Source of the DNA: Amorphophallus konjac
Lineage: Eukaryota; Streptophyta; Magnoliopsida; Alismatales; Araceae
Assembly: GCA_022559845.1 (NCBI GenBank)
Contig: CM040118.1
Span: forward strand, 265,135,519-265,199,518
DNA: 64,000 nucleotides
Direction of reading: 5' to 3'
In this document: one piece after another, positions 1 through 9,691 of the stretch
Layout: each line of letters opens with the position of its first letter
How positions within the stretch are numbered: the first letter of the stretch is position 1
Position numbers and translations under genes: made by a program
The notes under the pieces: generated by a model
The model's database searches: none
What the model saw: the letters and a program-made list of their open reading frames with translations, nothing else
What the model was told of the DNA's origin: nothing

Positions 1-750
1 CATGCTAAAGTAGTGATGTCAAGCTTTTTTTTCATGGCACAATTCTCAAGTCACAAAGGGTACAAAAGGGATCAACATAAATATGATCGAGGAGCTCGCA
101 CAATGATGAAACAAAGATCCATTCATCATTCTCAATTATGGTCATATGTAGCACATGTAGTATTGGACGCATGCTATGGTGTTCTCCCATCGACATGGGC
201 ATGCCACTCAGTAATTAAATACCATACAGATCTTAGTCTAGTCACTCCCATTATGACTAACCTGAATCTTACGCCCCTGTCGTTCCCACTCAGTGCCATG
301 TCATGAGATTCACATCTAACTTAGTCAGGCCTTAGAGGACAAGGCATAGAGAACCTGTGAATGATCCAAGTGGATCTCATCTTAGCTCTCTCTAAGGTGA
401 CATAATAGACAAATTTTCATACATATCTTTGATGGGGGAATCCCTTACCCCTTCACATTTTCGAGGCTCGGATTGTTTGTCGACATGCGTCATTGTGTTT
501 GTCATATTTTTCTGAGTCTAGTCATGTAATTTTTATATTTTATTTGAGTCATAAACCATGTAATTTTCCTTTTATTTGAGTACAGTATCTAGGTATAAGG
601 GTCATTTACCTAAGTCTTGAGTCATGTGAGTAATTAAGTAGTCTAATGGGCCCAACTAGTGGGTTAAGCCCAGTGGCGCCCCCCCTTGGACTTGTCTGGT
701 CATTAAGTCATTAGTCAGGCTCAATTTGGTCATTTGAAAAGTCCAGTGCC

Positions 751-758
751 TATAAATA
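751..758 (+). promoter_or_regulatory. TATA box candidate
   Basis: The string tataaata lies in a GC-richer context (gcc...agg) and is followed by a CT-rich region, as in plant LTR promoters. The assignment rests on consensus and context only. Confidence 0.45.
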
Positions 759-2033
759 GGCCACCCCACTCTCTCATTTGTAACCTTTGATGATCAATGA
801 AATTAGAAATTCCCTTGGAATTTTATCTCCCCTCCCTCTCTTGATATCTCTCTCTCATATATATATATCTCTCTCTACCCTCTCTCTCTCTAAGGGGGTT
901 GCCCCTCTCTCTCTCTTCCCCCACCCCTAAAATTTGAAATTCCTCTCTCTCCTCCCCATTCACCTCTCATCAAGACCCCTCCCCCCTTCCCCATACATCC
1001 ATTCAATTCCCCTCCAACCCCAAGGCAGCATCCACCACTCCCTACTCCACCCTCCAACCACCAACCACTCACTACCTTTTCCCAAGCACCCTTCCATCTC
1101 CCCAAGACTGAAGGGGCTCAAACCCTAGGCCAAATTTGAATTTCCCTCCCCTTTCTGGCTGTTTCCCTCCCTTCCCCATTACCCCCTTACCATCTAGGTC
1201 GCACCCCCCCTAGCCATCAACCTCCCTTTCCCATTCTCCCCTCTCTTACCCCCACTCCCAATCAGCCCTAGCTCTAGGTCGCAGGCAACAGAGTACCAGC
1301 AGCTTGAAGCAGCCACCACGGCGTCATTGTGAGGCTTCAGGAGGCGTACCATATACCGTTGGAATCGTCGTCCAGTCAGCTTCGCAGCCGAGGTGGTTTC
1401 ATCTTCACGCGACACCAGAGCTGTCTAGAGGAGCGATTCTCGGCGACCTGCGTAGCTCCTCCCAGGCAGACAACCAAAGAAGGATTGCAGAGGCTCCCAC
1501 GGTCTGATTCGTGTGATTCTTGGAGTGCCACTTGGCTGAGGGCTTCCCCTACAAGTCCTCTGTCATCCCCAATAAGCAGAGCGAATTTAAGACCTCATCA
1601 TCAAAAGTTTCAAATTTTCTTTCCAAGGTGCGCCAGGTCAGTTCCTCTAAGCCTGAACTGACACCCCCTACTGTTCGGGCCTCCATGATCAGCTCCGACA
1701 TCTGCCGATGGCGCCATTGGCCCCGGCGGAAAAAAGACTCATCCACAGAGACAGCGGTTCTGGTACCGCATCATTCGGACACCGAGAGAGTTTGTGGCAT
1801 CTTTATCTTCCAGCAGTAGCAACCTGAGAGCAGTCAGCGCCAGAGCAGTTCAGCCCTGGTCCAGCCATTGTCCCGGCCACTGACAACGTCAGGAAATTCC
1901 CCAATAATTCTGACGTCCTCCTGGGCCAACCCAATAGGTTTTGGCGCTGGTTTCGTCACAAACGGAGTTCGGGTGAGTCCGTAGCGACGCCAACAACGAT
2001 AGTCTATCCACTGTTCCAGAGAGTGGACAGAAT

Positions 2034-2038
2034 CGACG
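2034..2038. repeat. Left target-site duplication of solo LTR H
   Basis: cgacg here pairs with tgacg at 6238-6242, directly outside the TG...CA termini of the LTR. One mismatch is consistent with deamination of a methylated CpG. Confidence 0.7.
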
Positions 2039-2194
2039 TGTAGCACCCCGTATAAAAAAAATAGTAGAATTTTTTTTTAATAATATTTCTCCAAATAAAC
2101 AAAAACTTTAGATAACTCCATAGGAAGGTTAAGTAAGAAGTTGGAACACGAAGTCATCATATGTAACGATTATTTACTTAACAAGGTGACTTCA

Positions 2195-2266
2195 TAGTGT
2201 AGTTGGTTAAGTGATGTGTTACCTAAATAGATGACCAGGGTTCGATTCCTTGCATCCACCATTGTC
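2195..2266 (+). repeat. tRNA-derived (SINE-like) fragment with Pol III boxes
   Basis: An A-box-like stretch (agttggttaagtg, 2201-2213) is followed 38 nt later by a perfect B box (ggttcgattcc, 2239-2249), then by a T-run at about 2265-2270 that could end Pol III transcription. The spacing fits a tRNA or a tRNA-derived SINE head. The rest does not fold into an obvious full cloverleaf, so I do not call a functional tRNA gene. It lies in the U3 part of solo LTR H and is probably an old SINE or tRNA pseudogene inserted there. Confidence 0.45.
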
Positions 2267-2635
2267 TTTTTGTGCCAAATAAATATATGTAGGGCCTAAA
2301 TATTTGACGCCATCCAAATAACTATAACTATAAATATATATATATATATATGTATATACCACCAACCATTATCATATGCCTAGACACCACCACGTGAAGA
2401 AGCATCAAAGGGGGATGGCCAAGGTGCCATTCATCTCCAGGAGGGCCACCACCCCACTATAAACCTATAGATATACTAATATATATATCTCCCTTAGACC
2501 CCACACCTGACAAGCCAGCCATTATTTGCTGGCAACTGACCCCTTTTACCCGACAATGGCCTCAATAGATTGAAGCATTAATTGCTGCTTTTTCCCTGGC
2601 AATGGACCCTTATGGACCTTATGTTTATTCCTTCT

Positions 2636-2645
2636 CCTATAAACG
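2636..2645 (+). promoter_or_regulatory. TATA box of solo LTR H
   Basis: cctataaacg lies about 210 nt upstream of the conserved aggtaggt donor-like site. The TATA boxes of the A and D LTRs hold a similar place relative to their own donor-like sites. Confidence 0.5.
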
Positions 2646-2849
2646 CATCCCTCCATCAACCGTAGGTGCCCCTACTGTCTTTCGGTCACAGAAGAGAAGG
2701 TTTTCCTACTGCTTCTCTGCCTCCACCTGCCCACCTGCAGAAGAGAGATCTGATGTTTCTCTTCACGTGCAGGAAACGTATCCTGCTGCAGAAGCCTTGC
2801 TGAGCGTGAAGGGCTTGACGTGGCATACCTAGGAAACCGCACCCAAGAG

Positions 2850-5841
2850 GTAGGTGTTCTCAAGTTCTGACTTAACTAGTGATTAAAATAGGTTCACATG
2901 CATGCTAGTTAAACCTGTCATAGCCAAGATCCAGTCTTTTAAGGGTATATAAAAAGGCTTAGTGGGAAGGTTAGGCTACGCCTATCTGAAACACTAAATC
3001 TTGCATGAGGAGATCCTCCGTCAAGTACCCATGTAGTGTAATTGTCATTAACATGTTCCAATTAGATTGATCCATGTTTAAAAATTAACACATATGAAAT
3101 TAAACTCTGAAATCGTTCCATGAGCATGACCTTGCAATTCTGCTAATTTTCCATGACTATCTATGTGTTTATTCCTAATTCTGTGAATGTTCTAAATCAT
3201 GAACAGTGAAATCACGAAATTTGTAGCCACCATATTCAAAAAAAATTTTATATCTATTGAATAGAACCATGAAAGTCCAGCATAATCATGATTTTAGAAT
3301 CCTCAAATTTTACTCTACCATAGAAAATCATCAAGTAAATATTTTGCCTAAAAAAATGGAATTGAGTGAATAGTAAAAATGCTATTCACGGCCCACTTTA
3401 AAAATTAATATCTCACAAGATAAACATGATTAGGAAAATCTAACTATTACCCATTAATCACCTTGATTTACTCTACCATGGAAAATTGTCAAATAATTTT
3501 TTGGCCTTAAAAATGAAATTCGGTGAATAGTAAAAGTCAACTGTTGACCGTTACTATTCACGCGGTCAAAACTTGATCAATCACTGAAAATATGCACGGA
3601 CCTTATCATGCATTGTACAGACTTTCTATAGGCACGAATAGTGAATTGTACAGACTTCCTATGAATTGTACAGATTTCCTATAGGCACGAATGTACAAAC
3701 TTTCTATAGGATGTACAGACTTTCTATAGGCACGAATGTACAGACTTTCTATAGGGTGTACAGACTTTCTATAGGCACGAATGTACAGACTTTCTATAGG
3801 CACGAATGTATAGACTTTCTATAGGCACGAATAGTGAATTGTACAGACTTCTTATGAATTGTACAGACTTCCTATAGGCACGAATGTACAGACTTTCTAT
3901 AGGCACGAATGTATAGACTTTCTATAGGGTGTACAGACTTTCTATAGGCACGAATGTACAGACTTTCTATAGGCACGAATAGTGAATTGTACAGACTTCC
4001 TATGAATTGTACATACTTCCTATAGGCACGAATGTACAGACTTTCTATAGGGTGTACAGACTTTCTATAGGCACGAATGTACAGACTTTCTATAGGGTGT
4101 ATAGACTTTTTATAGGCACGAATGTACAGACTTTTTATAGGGTGTACAGACTTTCTATAGGCATGAATGTACAGACTCTCTATAGGCACGAATAGTGAAT
4201 TGTACAGACTTCCTATGAATTGTACAGACTTCCTATAGGCACGAATGTACAGACTTTCTATAAGGTGTACAGACTTTCTATAGGCACGACTGTACAGACT
4301 TTCTATAGGGTGTACAGACTTTTTATAGGCACGAATGAACAGACTTTCTATAGGCACGAATGAACAGACTTTCTATAGGCACGAATGTACAAACTTTCTA
4401 TAGGCACGAATAGTGAATTGTACAGACTTCCTATGAATTGTATAGACTTTCTATAGGCACGAATGTACAGACTTTCTATAGGGTGTACAGACTTTCTATA
4501 GGCACGAATGTACAGACTTTCTATAGGCATGAATAGTGCATTGTACAGATTCTTATGAATTGTACAAACTTCCTATAGGCACGAATGTACAGACTTTCTA
4601 TAGGGTGTACAGACTTTCTATAGGCACGAATGTACAGACTTTCTATAGGGTGTACAGACTTTCTATAGGCACGAATGTACAGACTCTCTATAGGCACGAA
4701 TAGTGAATTGTACAGACTTCCTATGAATTGTACAGACTTCCTATAGGTATGAACAGTGAATTATACAGACTTTCTATAGGCATGAATACTGAATTGTACA
4801 GACTTTTTATAGGCATGAACAGTAAATTGTACATACTTTCTATAAGCATGAATAGTGAAGTGTACAGACTCTCTATAGGCATGAATAGTGAATTGTACAG
4901 ACTTTCTATAGGCATGAACATTGAATTGTACAGACTTTCTATAGGCATGAATAGTGAACTGTACAGACTTTCTATAGGCATGAACAGTGAATTGTACAGA
5001 GTTCTATATGCATGAATAGTGATATGCATCGACCTCATTTTGCAAAAGAAAAACGCTGCCCGACCTTGACCGGTTGACACCTTTAACCAGTAGCATTGAC
5101 TTTGACCAACAATAGTGTTGACTTTCTATACATGACTTTTTGCCCTCTTCTTAAGGTTAAGTCATCATATCATCATTTACATGCATTTGTCCTTGAAATC
5201 TATTCCTAAAAAATCCACCTTACATTCCTACCATGTGTAAACACTTGGAATTCTATATTGGCTATATAAATGAGAGTGGATGTCAAAAGTATTACATGAA
5301 TGCTGTGCGTATAGGGCCCGGTCTGGTCCGGGGAGGAGCACCCGAAGGTACTTGTGCCCATGGGAGTTTATTGACCACGGTGTTTGGTATTGCACCGAAG
5401 TACTTGCTTGACTTGAGACATTCTCACTTCCTCTCTTGTGACATGCTTGACTTGTTTGACATGAATTGTTTAGCCCAAAAAAGGGCAATTACTTGCTTGA
5501 ATGTATTAATGAAATAGCCAATTCCATTGTACTACTTGATATTACTTGAGCTTGAAATACTTGCTTGAATACTCAAATGTTAAATTCTTGAATACTTGCT
5601 TGAATACGGTATCCTTGGAAAGTACTTGTCCAATTACTCGTAAATTACTTGCAACTTTCTTATTGATACATCTCATTGAAATTCTTGTGATATTCCTTTA
5701 ATACAATTCTTGATATTCTTGCTTGATCCAACATGCATCATTATACCGCATGAACTTGTAATCGACTTAAAGATTGTTAGAGCTTGAGATGTAATTCCTA
5801 CTGAGCGATTCGCTCACCCAGTGGCATTCTAACATTTTCAG
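2850..5841 (+). other. Predicted LTR-internal intron (H)
   Basis: The candidate 5' splice site is gag|gtaggtgttctc at 2850 and the candidate 3' splice site is acattttcag ending at 5841. Both boundaries, and a tactgag...cgctcacccag block just before the acceptor, are conserved at matching places in the LTRs of A and D. The minisatellite lies wholly inside this interval. The intron is a prediction from sequence alone. Confidence 0.4.
3600..5010. repeat. Minisatellite in solo LTR H
   Basis: About 1.4 kb of tandem repeats built from a unit of roughly 20-33 nt around the core acagactttctatagg. Spacer variants are cacgaatgt, gtgt, and cacgaatagtgaattgt followed by a cttcctatgaattgt form. The left two thirds show a higher-order pattern of about 180-200 nt in which the long spacer variant recurs. 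The right third (about 4745-5010) is a more homogeneous 33-nt version with gcatgaa. Repeated MPIESLYIRAYRKS-like peptides on the minus strand are by-products of the repeat and are not proteins. Confidence 0.9.
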
Positions 5842-6237
5842 GTAATTTGAATAGCGACCTTCACCCGAATGGGAATGAGACCGAGTGACGAGTGCTATAA
5901 CCACCAAGCTTGAACCGTCAGCTAGTCGTGTCTTCGAGTCTCAAATCCTTATATTGTATTTCTAGTTATGTCAGTTATGTCAGTCTAGTTGAGTGAAACT
6001 TGTTAAGACTTGAAGAATGGTAGTGGATTTAAATAATGTGAAATGGTCAGTAGTTGGTTAATTGTAATAGTTGTCATCTTGGACTATTGGTATCATCTTG
6101 AAAAAAAATTGATTTCAGTTATTATTATTAGTCTTTGCGTACTCTGTCTTTAGTGATGTAATTAGAATTTCTATTCTTGATTGCGTGAGGGGTTTTCTCC
6201 CCTGTCGTGCTTCGATATTCCGCGTCGGGGCGTGACA

Positions 6238-7014
6238 TGACGGCCTCCTCGCATTTTGGTTTCTAGCATAGATTTCCCCACCCTGCCTAGCCGGCTTACA
6301 GCCCCTCCCTACGTGGAGGTAGTTTTGGGTGTAATTCAAGTTAATCCCCACCTCGAGATCCCCCTCCTGCGAGAGGCATAGTGGTGTACTATTCTAAAAT
6401 TTCAAGTTAGAGCTACATTGGCGCGGCGTGCGGGTGCATACCCATGCCTCCCCGCTCGTCATCGTCTCTGGCCGAGATTGGCATCTTCATGCTGATCAGG
6501 TGAGCTTCTGGCCCCCCTTTCTTTGCTGGATTATCTTGCTTAATTAGTATTGCTTCTTAGCTCTGTCGGACGGTGAGAGAGTGCCCGATCTGAATGTCAT
6601 CTAATTGAGTGCCACCGCGGAGCGAGGCAAGAGCAACCCCTTACATCCCACACCCTTGGCGTGCTGGCCGTTCACGGAATTGGGCATCCCAGGCCCTTAG
6701 GGGTCCATCCTAAGCTAGCCAAAGCCCCGGAATAGCGAGGTCCCACCTCGGACCCTCCCCATCATCGCCGGATTACCTACGGGGATAGTGTGCGCCACGC
6801 GAGTGAGTTCGCTAGAGTGAGTTCGCTGCTCAAGGTTGATTGCTTGCAAGTCTAGGTCCAAGGGGCATCGGTCAAGTGGCTGCCACCCCCAAGGTGGAGT
6901 CACATTAATCTTGCTCGCTCTTCAAGCACCATAGATATCTAATGTCTCATCTTTCTTGCTATCTTAGCGTCAAGGTGAATTACCCTTGTGAGAGGGTCAA
7001 TTCGAGCCTGGTGA
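6238..7014. other. Unassigned retroelement-like sequence, right part, leader-like
   Basis: This is the continuation of 1-2038 after solo LTR H. No gene is seen. About 6300-6640 resembles the 5' leader of element E at about 17910-18220: both have ctccctNcgtggag, then ttcaag, a CG-rich gccgtgcgg/gcggcgtgcggg stretch, a cgtc(a)tcgtctc block, cttgcttaattagtat/cttgcttatttagtat and ggtgagagagtgcccga/agtgagagagagcccga. A Ty3/gypsy leader related to E is likely. A ttggcgcggcgtgcgggt string near 6418 weakly resembles TAT/Athila primer sites, but I do not rely on it. Confidence 0.4.
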
Positions 7015-9345
7015 TGTAATGCCCCAAGATCCGGATATTGGGAAGAACCCAATACCATTCGAATCCTGGTCCGCCGCCCACGAGCCGGAGGGCTCGGAAG
7101 GGCTAAAAGGAGTGTGTGAGTGGCAGTATACACAGAAATAAGATATAAATCAGGAATAACAATAATAAACTACTATGAAGTTTGGGCTAAAATAAAGTAC
7201 AGTCTATAGAAAATAAAACGTACCCAATGCCGAGTGAACACTTGGCCCGGCAAGCTGGCACCTACAAACCTCCGCGCAGCATCCTCGAACCTCAAAGAAG
7301 AACCGCCACACCTGAAAAGTAGGGGTGAGCCTCCTATCACTGGCTCAGTAGGGGTCCCGCGGAACTCCAACCGTAAACAATGGCGATAGCGGAAAGCAGC
7401 AACAACGGCAGTAGAAGCAGAACGCATGGTGGCCGACAAAACCTCGGCTCTACCACTACTCCTACCGATAACAAGGAAGGAACTCTCGATTTCACAATCA
7501 GGGACCGGACCACCTAACACCACAGCTACCGAGGGAAAACTCACGGCAATTCTACCGTGGAGGCCTATCACCAAGATGGGGCCAACCAGGACTACACGGT
7601 CCACGGGTACTATCATGACCTTGTTGTCGTGAACCCGACCTAGCCAAGGGATGAAGCCCTGGTAATCCTACCGAGCGTCCCTGGCCTCAACCTCGGAAAA
7701 CACATAGAAACGGTCCGGGAGACCACGCCTCGCGGTCAGAAAATAGACTCTCGGGTCACGAAAACTCGCGCCCCATGACGGGGGCACCTGCCCACTAAAA
7801 GCACAACTGGAAGCATCCATCGATGATTTATTTCATGCCTTAGGTGTCTCTCTCGCCCCAGTCGGAAACCGAGACACAACATAAACCACAATAGAAATAA
7901 GGGTCTAGTCGGGGTCGTGCTCGTCAGCACCCACCCGAAGCCCCCGACCATGTGTGCATACACTGAAAGGCTATATAACGCCAAGACCTCTAGCTGGTTT
8001 TCCTCCCGGCTCGGACTCGAGTCACTACAGGGGAGGCCCTACGGTAGCCAGCTTAAAAACCATCTCAACGGGTGTAGCTCTCCACCTACCCCCTAGGTGG
8101 GTTAGCACACACTTGCCCATGCAAGCTACTGTAGCTCTCCACCTACGCTCAGGTGGGTTGGCACAAGTGTGCCCAGGAAGCTACTACCAGTGGGGGTCAC
8201 CACAGAAATGACTCTCGGTGGAAACCACCGGAACACGGATAGGCCACACACGGGCCCTGTCACATCCAGCTTGGAAAACAGGTGGCACGATGCCACCGGA
8301 CTCTAGGTAGTCCACTAAAATATATTAAACCAACGGTCCTTGAGTTACAGGACTCAGAGTCAAGATCGTTGCACAGGACAACCCTAGACCGTCAATCTGG
8401 CCTATCCCTAGGTCAGAAACCTCGATACGGCATAGCTTTTAAGGTGGGACATAACTGTCGACTCAATCCCTTCCAAAGGGAAGCGAAGAAACCTTCCAGC
8501 CCCAGGCTGGGTAATTGGACTCACAGTCCATAGCCCATATGCACGGCCCACACAGAAATCACGTTCCAACGAAGCTATCAACGTGCGGGAATAACCCTCC
8601 GCACCCATGCCAACTTGTGGCGACTCGATCTAGCGTAAACACGGAAGCCCGGAACACAAAGTATCGCCCGAACCCTTAAAACACATGGGCACACTAATTG
8701 AGGTAAAATGGTACCTCCGGACACCCAAAAATACGGTCACGGTACCCACGGGTGTCTGGGACACTCCCAGGGCTAAAGGTCGATCATTGGGTCTCAACCG
8801 GACCGACCGGGACCCAAAACAGGCGAAACATGGGGTTTCGATCCACCAAACCCATTGGGTCGGTCGACCAACAGAGGACATGTCAACTTGTCCAGTGGGC
8901 AGGTCAACCTGACCACCAGTCAGCAGCATTGTTGCCTGGTTTCGCCGACCGGACTGCCTAGTTCGGTCGACCGAGCAGGGTAGCCCCCCAGCCTCGAATC
9001 GCTGGCCGGTTCGGTCGATCGGTTCCGACCGGTCGGTCTACCGAACACGGCGGAAACCCCATCCGAACCCTTTGCATGGAGTCCGTTCCACGTCCCATTC
9101 GATCCCAATCGAAGGGGAAAACATAGGGGACCATCCCCTAGGCCCAAAAACCCAAAAATCGAGGGAAAGAAAGCGAGAAATCTCACTCGATCGAGCAAAA
9201 CCGTCTCACGCCCTAAAACATGCTTTTAACCCCCAAATAGGAAGGAAATCCTCGCTCGGCTCACCATGACCTATGAAACTAGCGAGAAATGAAGTACATG
9301 GGTTAAGGATCCATCCCCCTACCTCCACCAAAGATATGACGCACC
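7015..9345 (-). mobile_element. Probable LTR G, part 1 (split by element D)
   Basis: The block starts tgtaatgccccaag, a typical plant LTR terminus read from its 3' end. It continues at 35566 beyond element D. D carries the duplication gtgga on both sides, which shows the two parts were contiguous. The other end, near 36062, reads ctggggtgttgcc, an inverted near-match to the start (minus strand ggcaacacccc, expected tgcaacacccc). A minus-strand TATA-like box lies at about 35797-35806. No primer site or polypurine tract is seen next to either end, so a solo LTR is the best reading. No clear target duplication is visible. The part near 8850-9050 is rich in ggtcgaccga-like palindromes. Confidence 0.4.
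8074..8185. repeat. Tandem duplication inside LTR G
   Basis: Two adjacent imperfect copies (about 57 and 55 nt) both begin gtagctctccacctac and end aagctact. Confidence 0.8.
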
Positions 9346-9350
9346 GTGGA
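9346..9350. repeat. Left target-site duplication of D
   Basis: gtgga here is identical to 35561-35565, directly outside the LTR termini. Confidence 0.9.
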
Positions 9351-9691
9351 TGTCATGCCCGGAGCGCGGAAGGAACGCGGTATGCGTGACGCGTTTATAT
9401 CATTCATGTCAATCAGAGCATAAGGAATTCGACCTTATAGATAGAGATGCGTAAATTGCAAGATAACCAAATCCAGTTTATTTATAATAACCATTAAGGT
9501 AAATCCATTACATAATCTCCTCTTTAGAAAAGAGTAATAAAAGACATTCTAAACTCAATAAATGAAAATTACAATGATAGACTCAAGAAATGGGAAAAGA
9601 CACGACTAGATAGAAGTTTCCATGATTAGGTGGCTCTACGCTCTTTACTCGTTCCCGTTCCCATCCGATTGATTCTCATCATCGGAATTAC

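Larger units (their letters stand above)
1..2038. other. Unassigned retroelement-like sequence, left part
   Basis: I see no convincing coding sequence here; the short open frames are fragmented and match nothing I recognise. A TATA box near 751 is followed by a pyrimidine-rich stretch (about 830-1110) with CT and AT microsatellites. This is the usual look of an LTR promoter and R/U5 region in plant retrotransposons. The sequence is interrupted at 2038 by solo LTR H and resumes at 6238. The left end lies outside the window, so the family cannot be set. It is probably part of an old Ty3/gypsy LTR or leader. Confidence 0.45.
2039..6237 (+). mobile_element. Solo LTR H, Tekay-like Ty3/gypsy family
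   Basis: The block begins tgtagcaccccg and ends cggggcgtgaca, the same termini as the LTRs of element A (tgtagcaaccc ... cggggcgtgaca). It is flanked by cgacg (2034-2038) and tgacg (6238-6242), a 5-bp target duplication with one C-to-T change at a CpG. No primer site, interior or second LTR follows, so this is a solo LTR left by LTR-LTR recombination. It shares with the A and D LTRs a block around 5310-5370 (gggcccggtctggtc and the following cacccgaa) and the tactgag...ttttcaggtaa block near 5800-5845. At 4.2 kb it is longer than the A LTRs, largely because of the minisatellite at 3600-5010. Confidence 0.85.

Noticed and set aside
1304..1819. Overlapping short frames of 67-110 codons considered as a host exon
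   Set aside because: No domain, no consistent start or splice structure, and retroelement-like surroundings.
3872..4357. 161-codon frame with repeated PIESLYIRAYRKS peptides
   Set aside because: A by-product of the minisatellite unit length and not a gene.
3600..5010. CRISPR-like direct repeats
   Set aside because: Units are tandem with repeat-derived spacers, in plant LTR DNA. It is a minisatellite.
6418..6435. TAT/Athila-type primer site (ttggcgcggcgtgcgggt)
   Set aside because: Too far from the known consensus, and no LTR end or gag can be placed around it.
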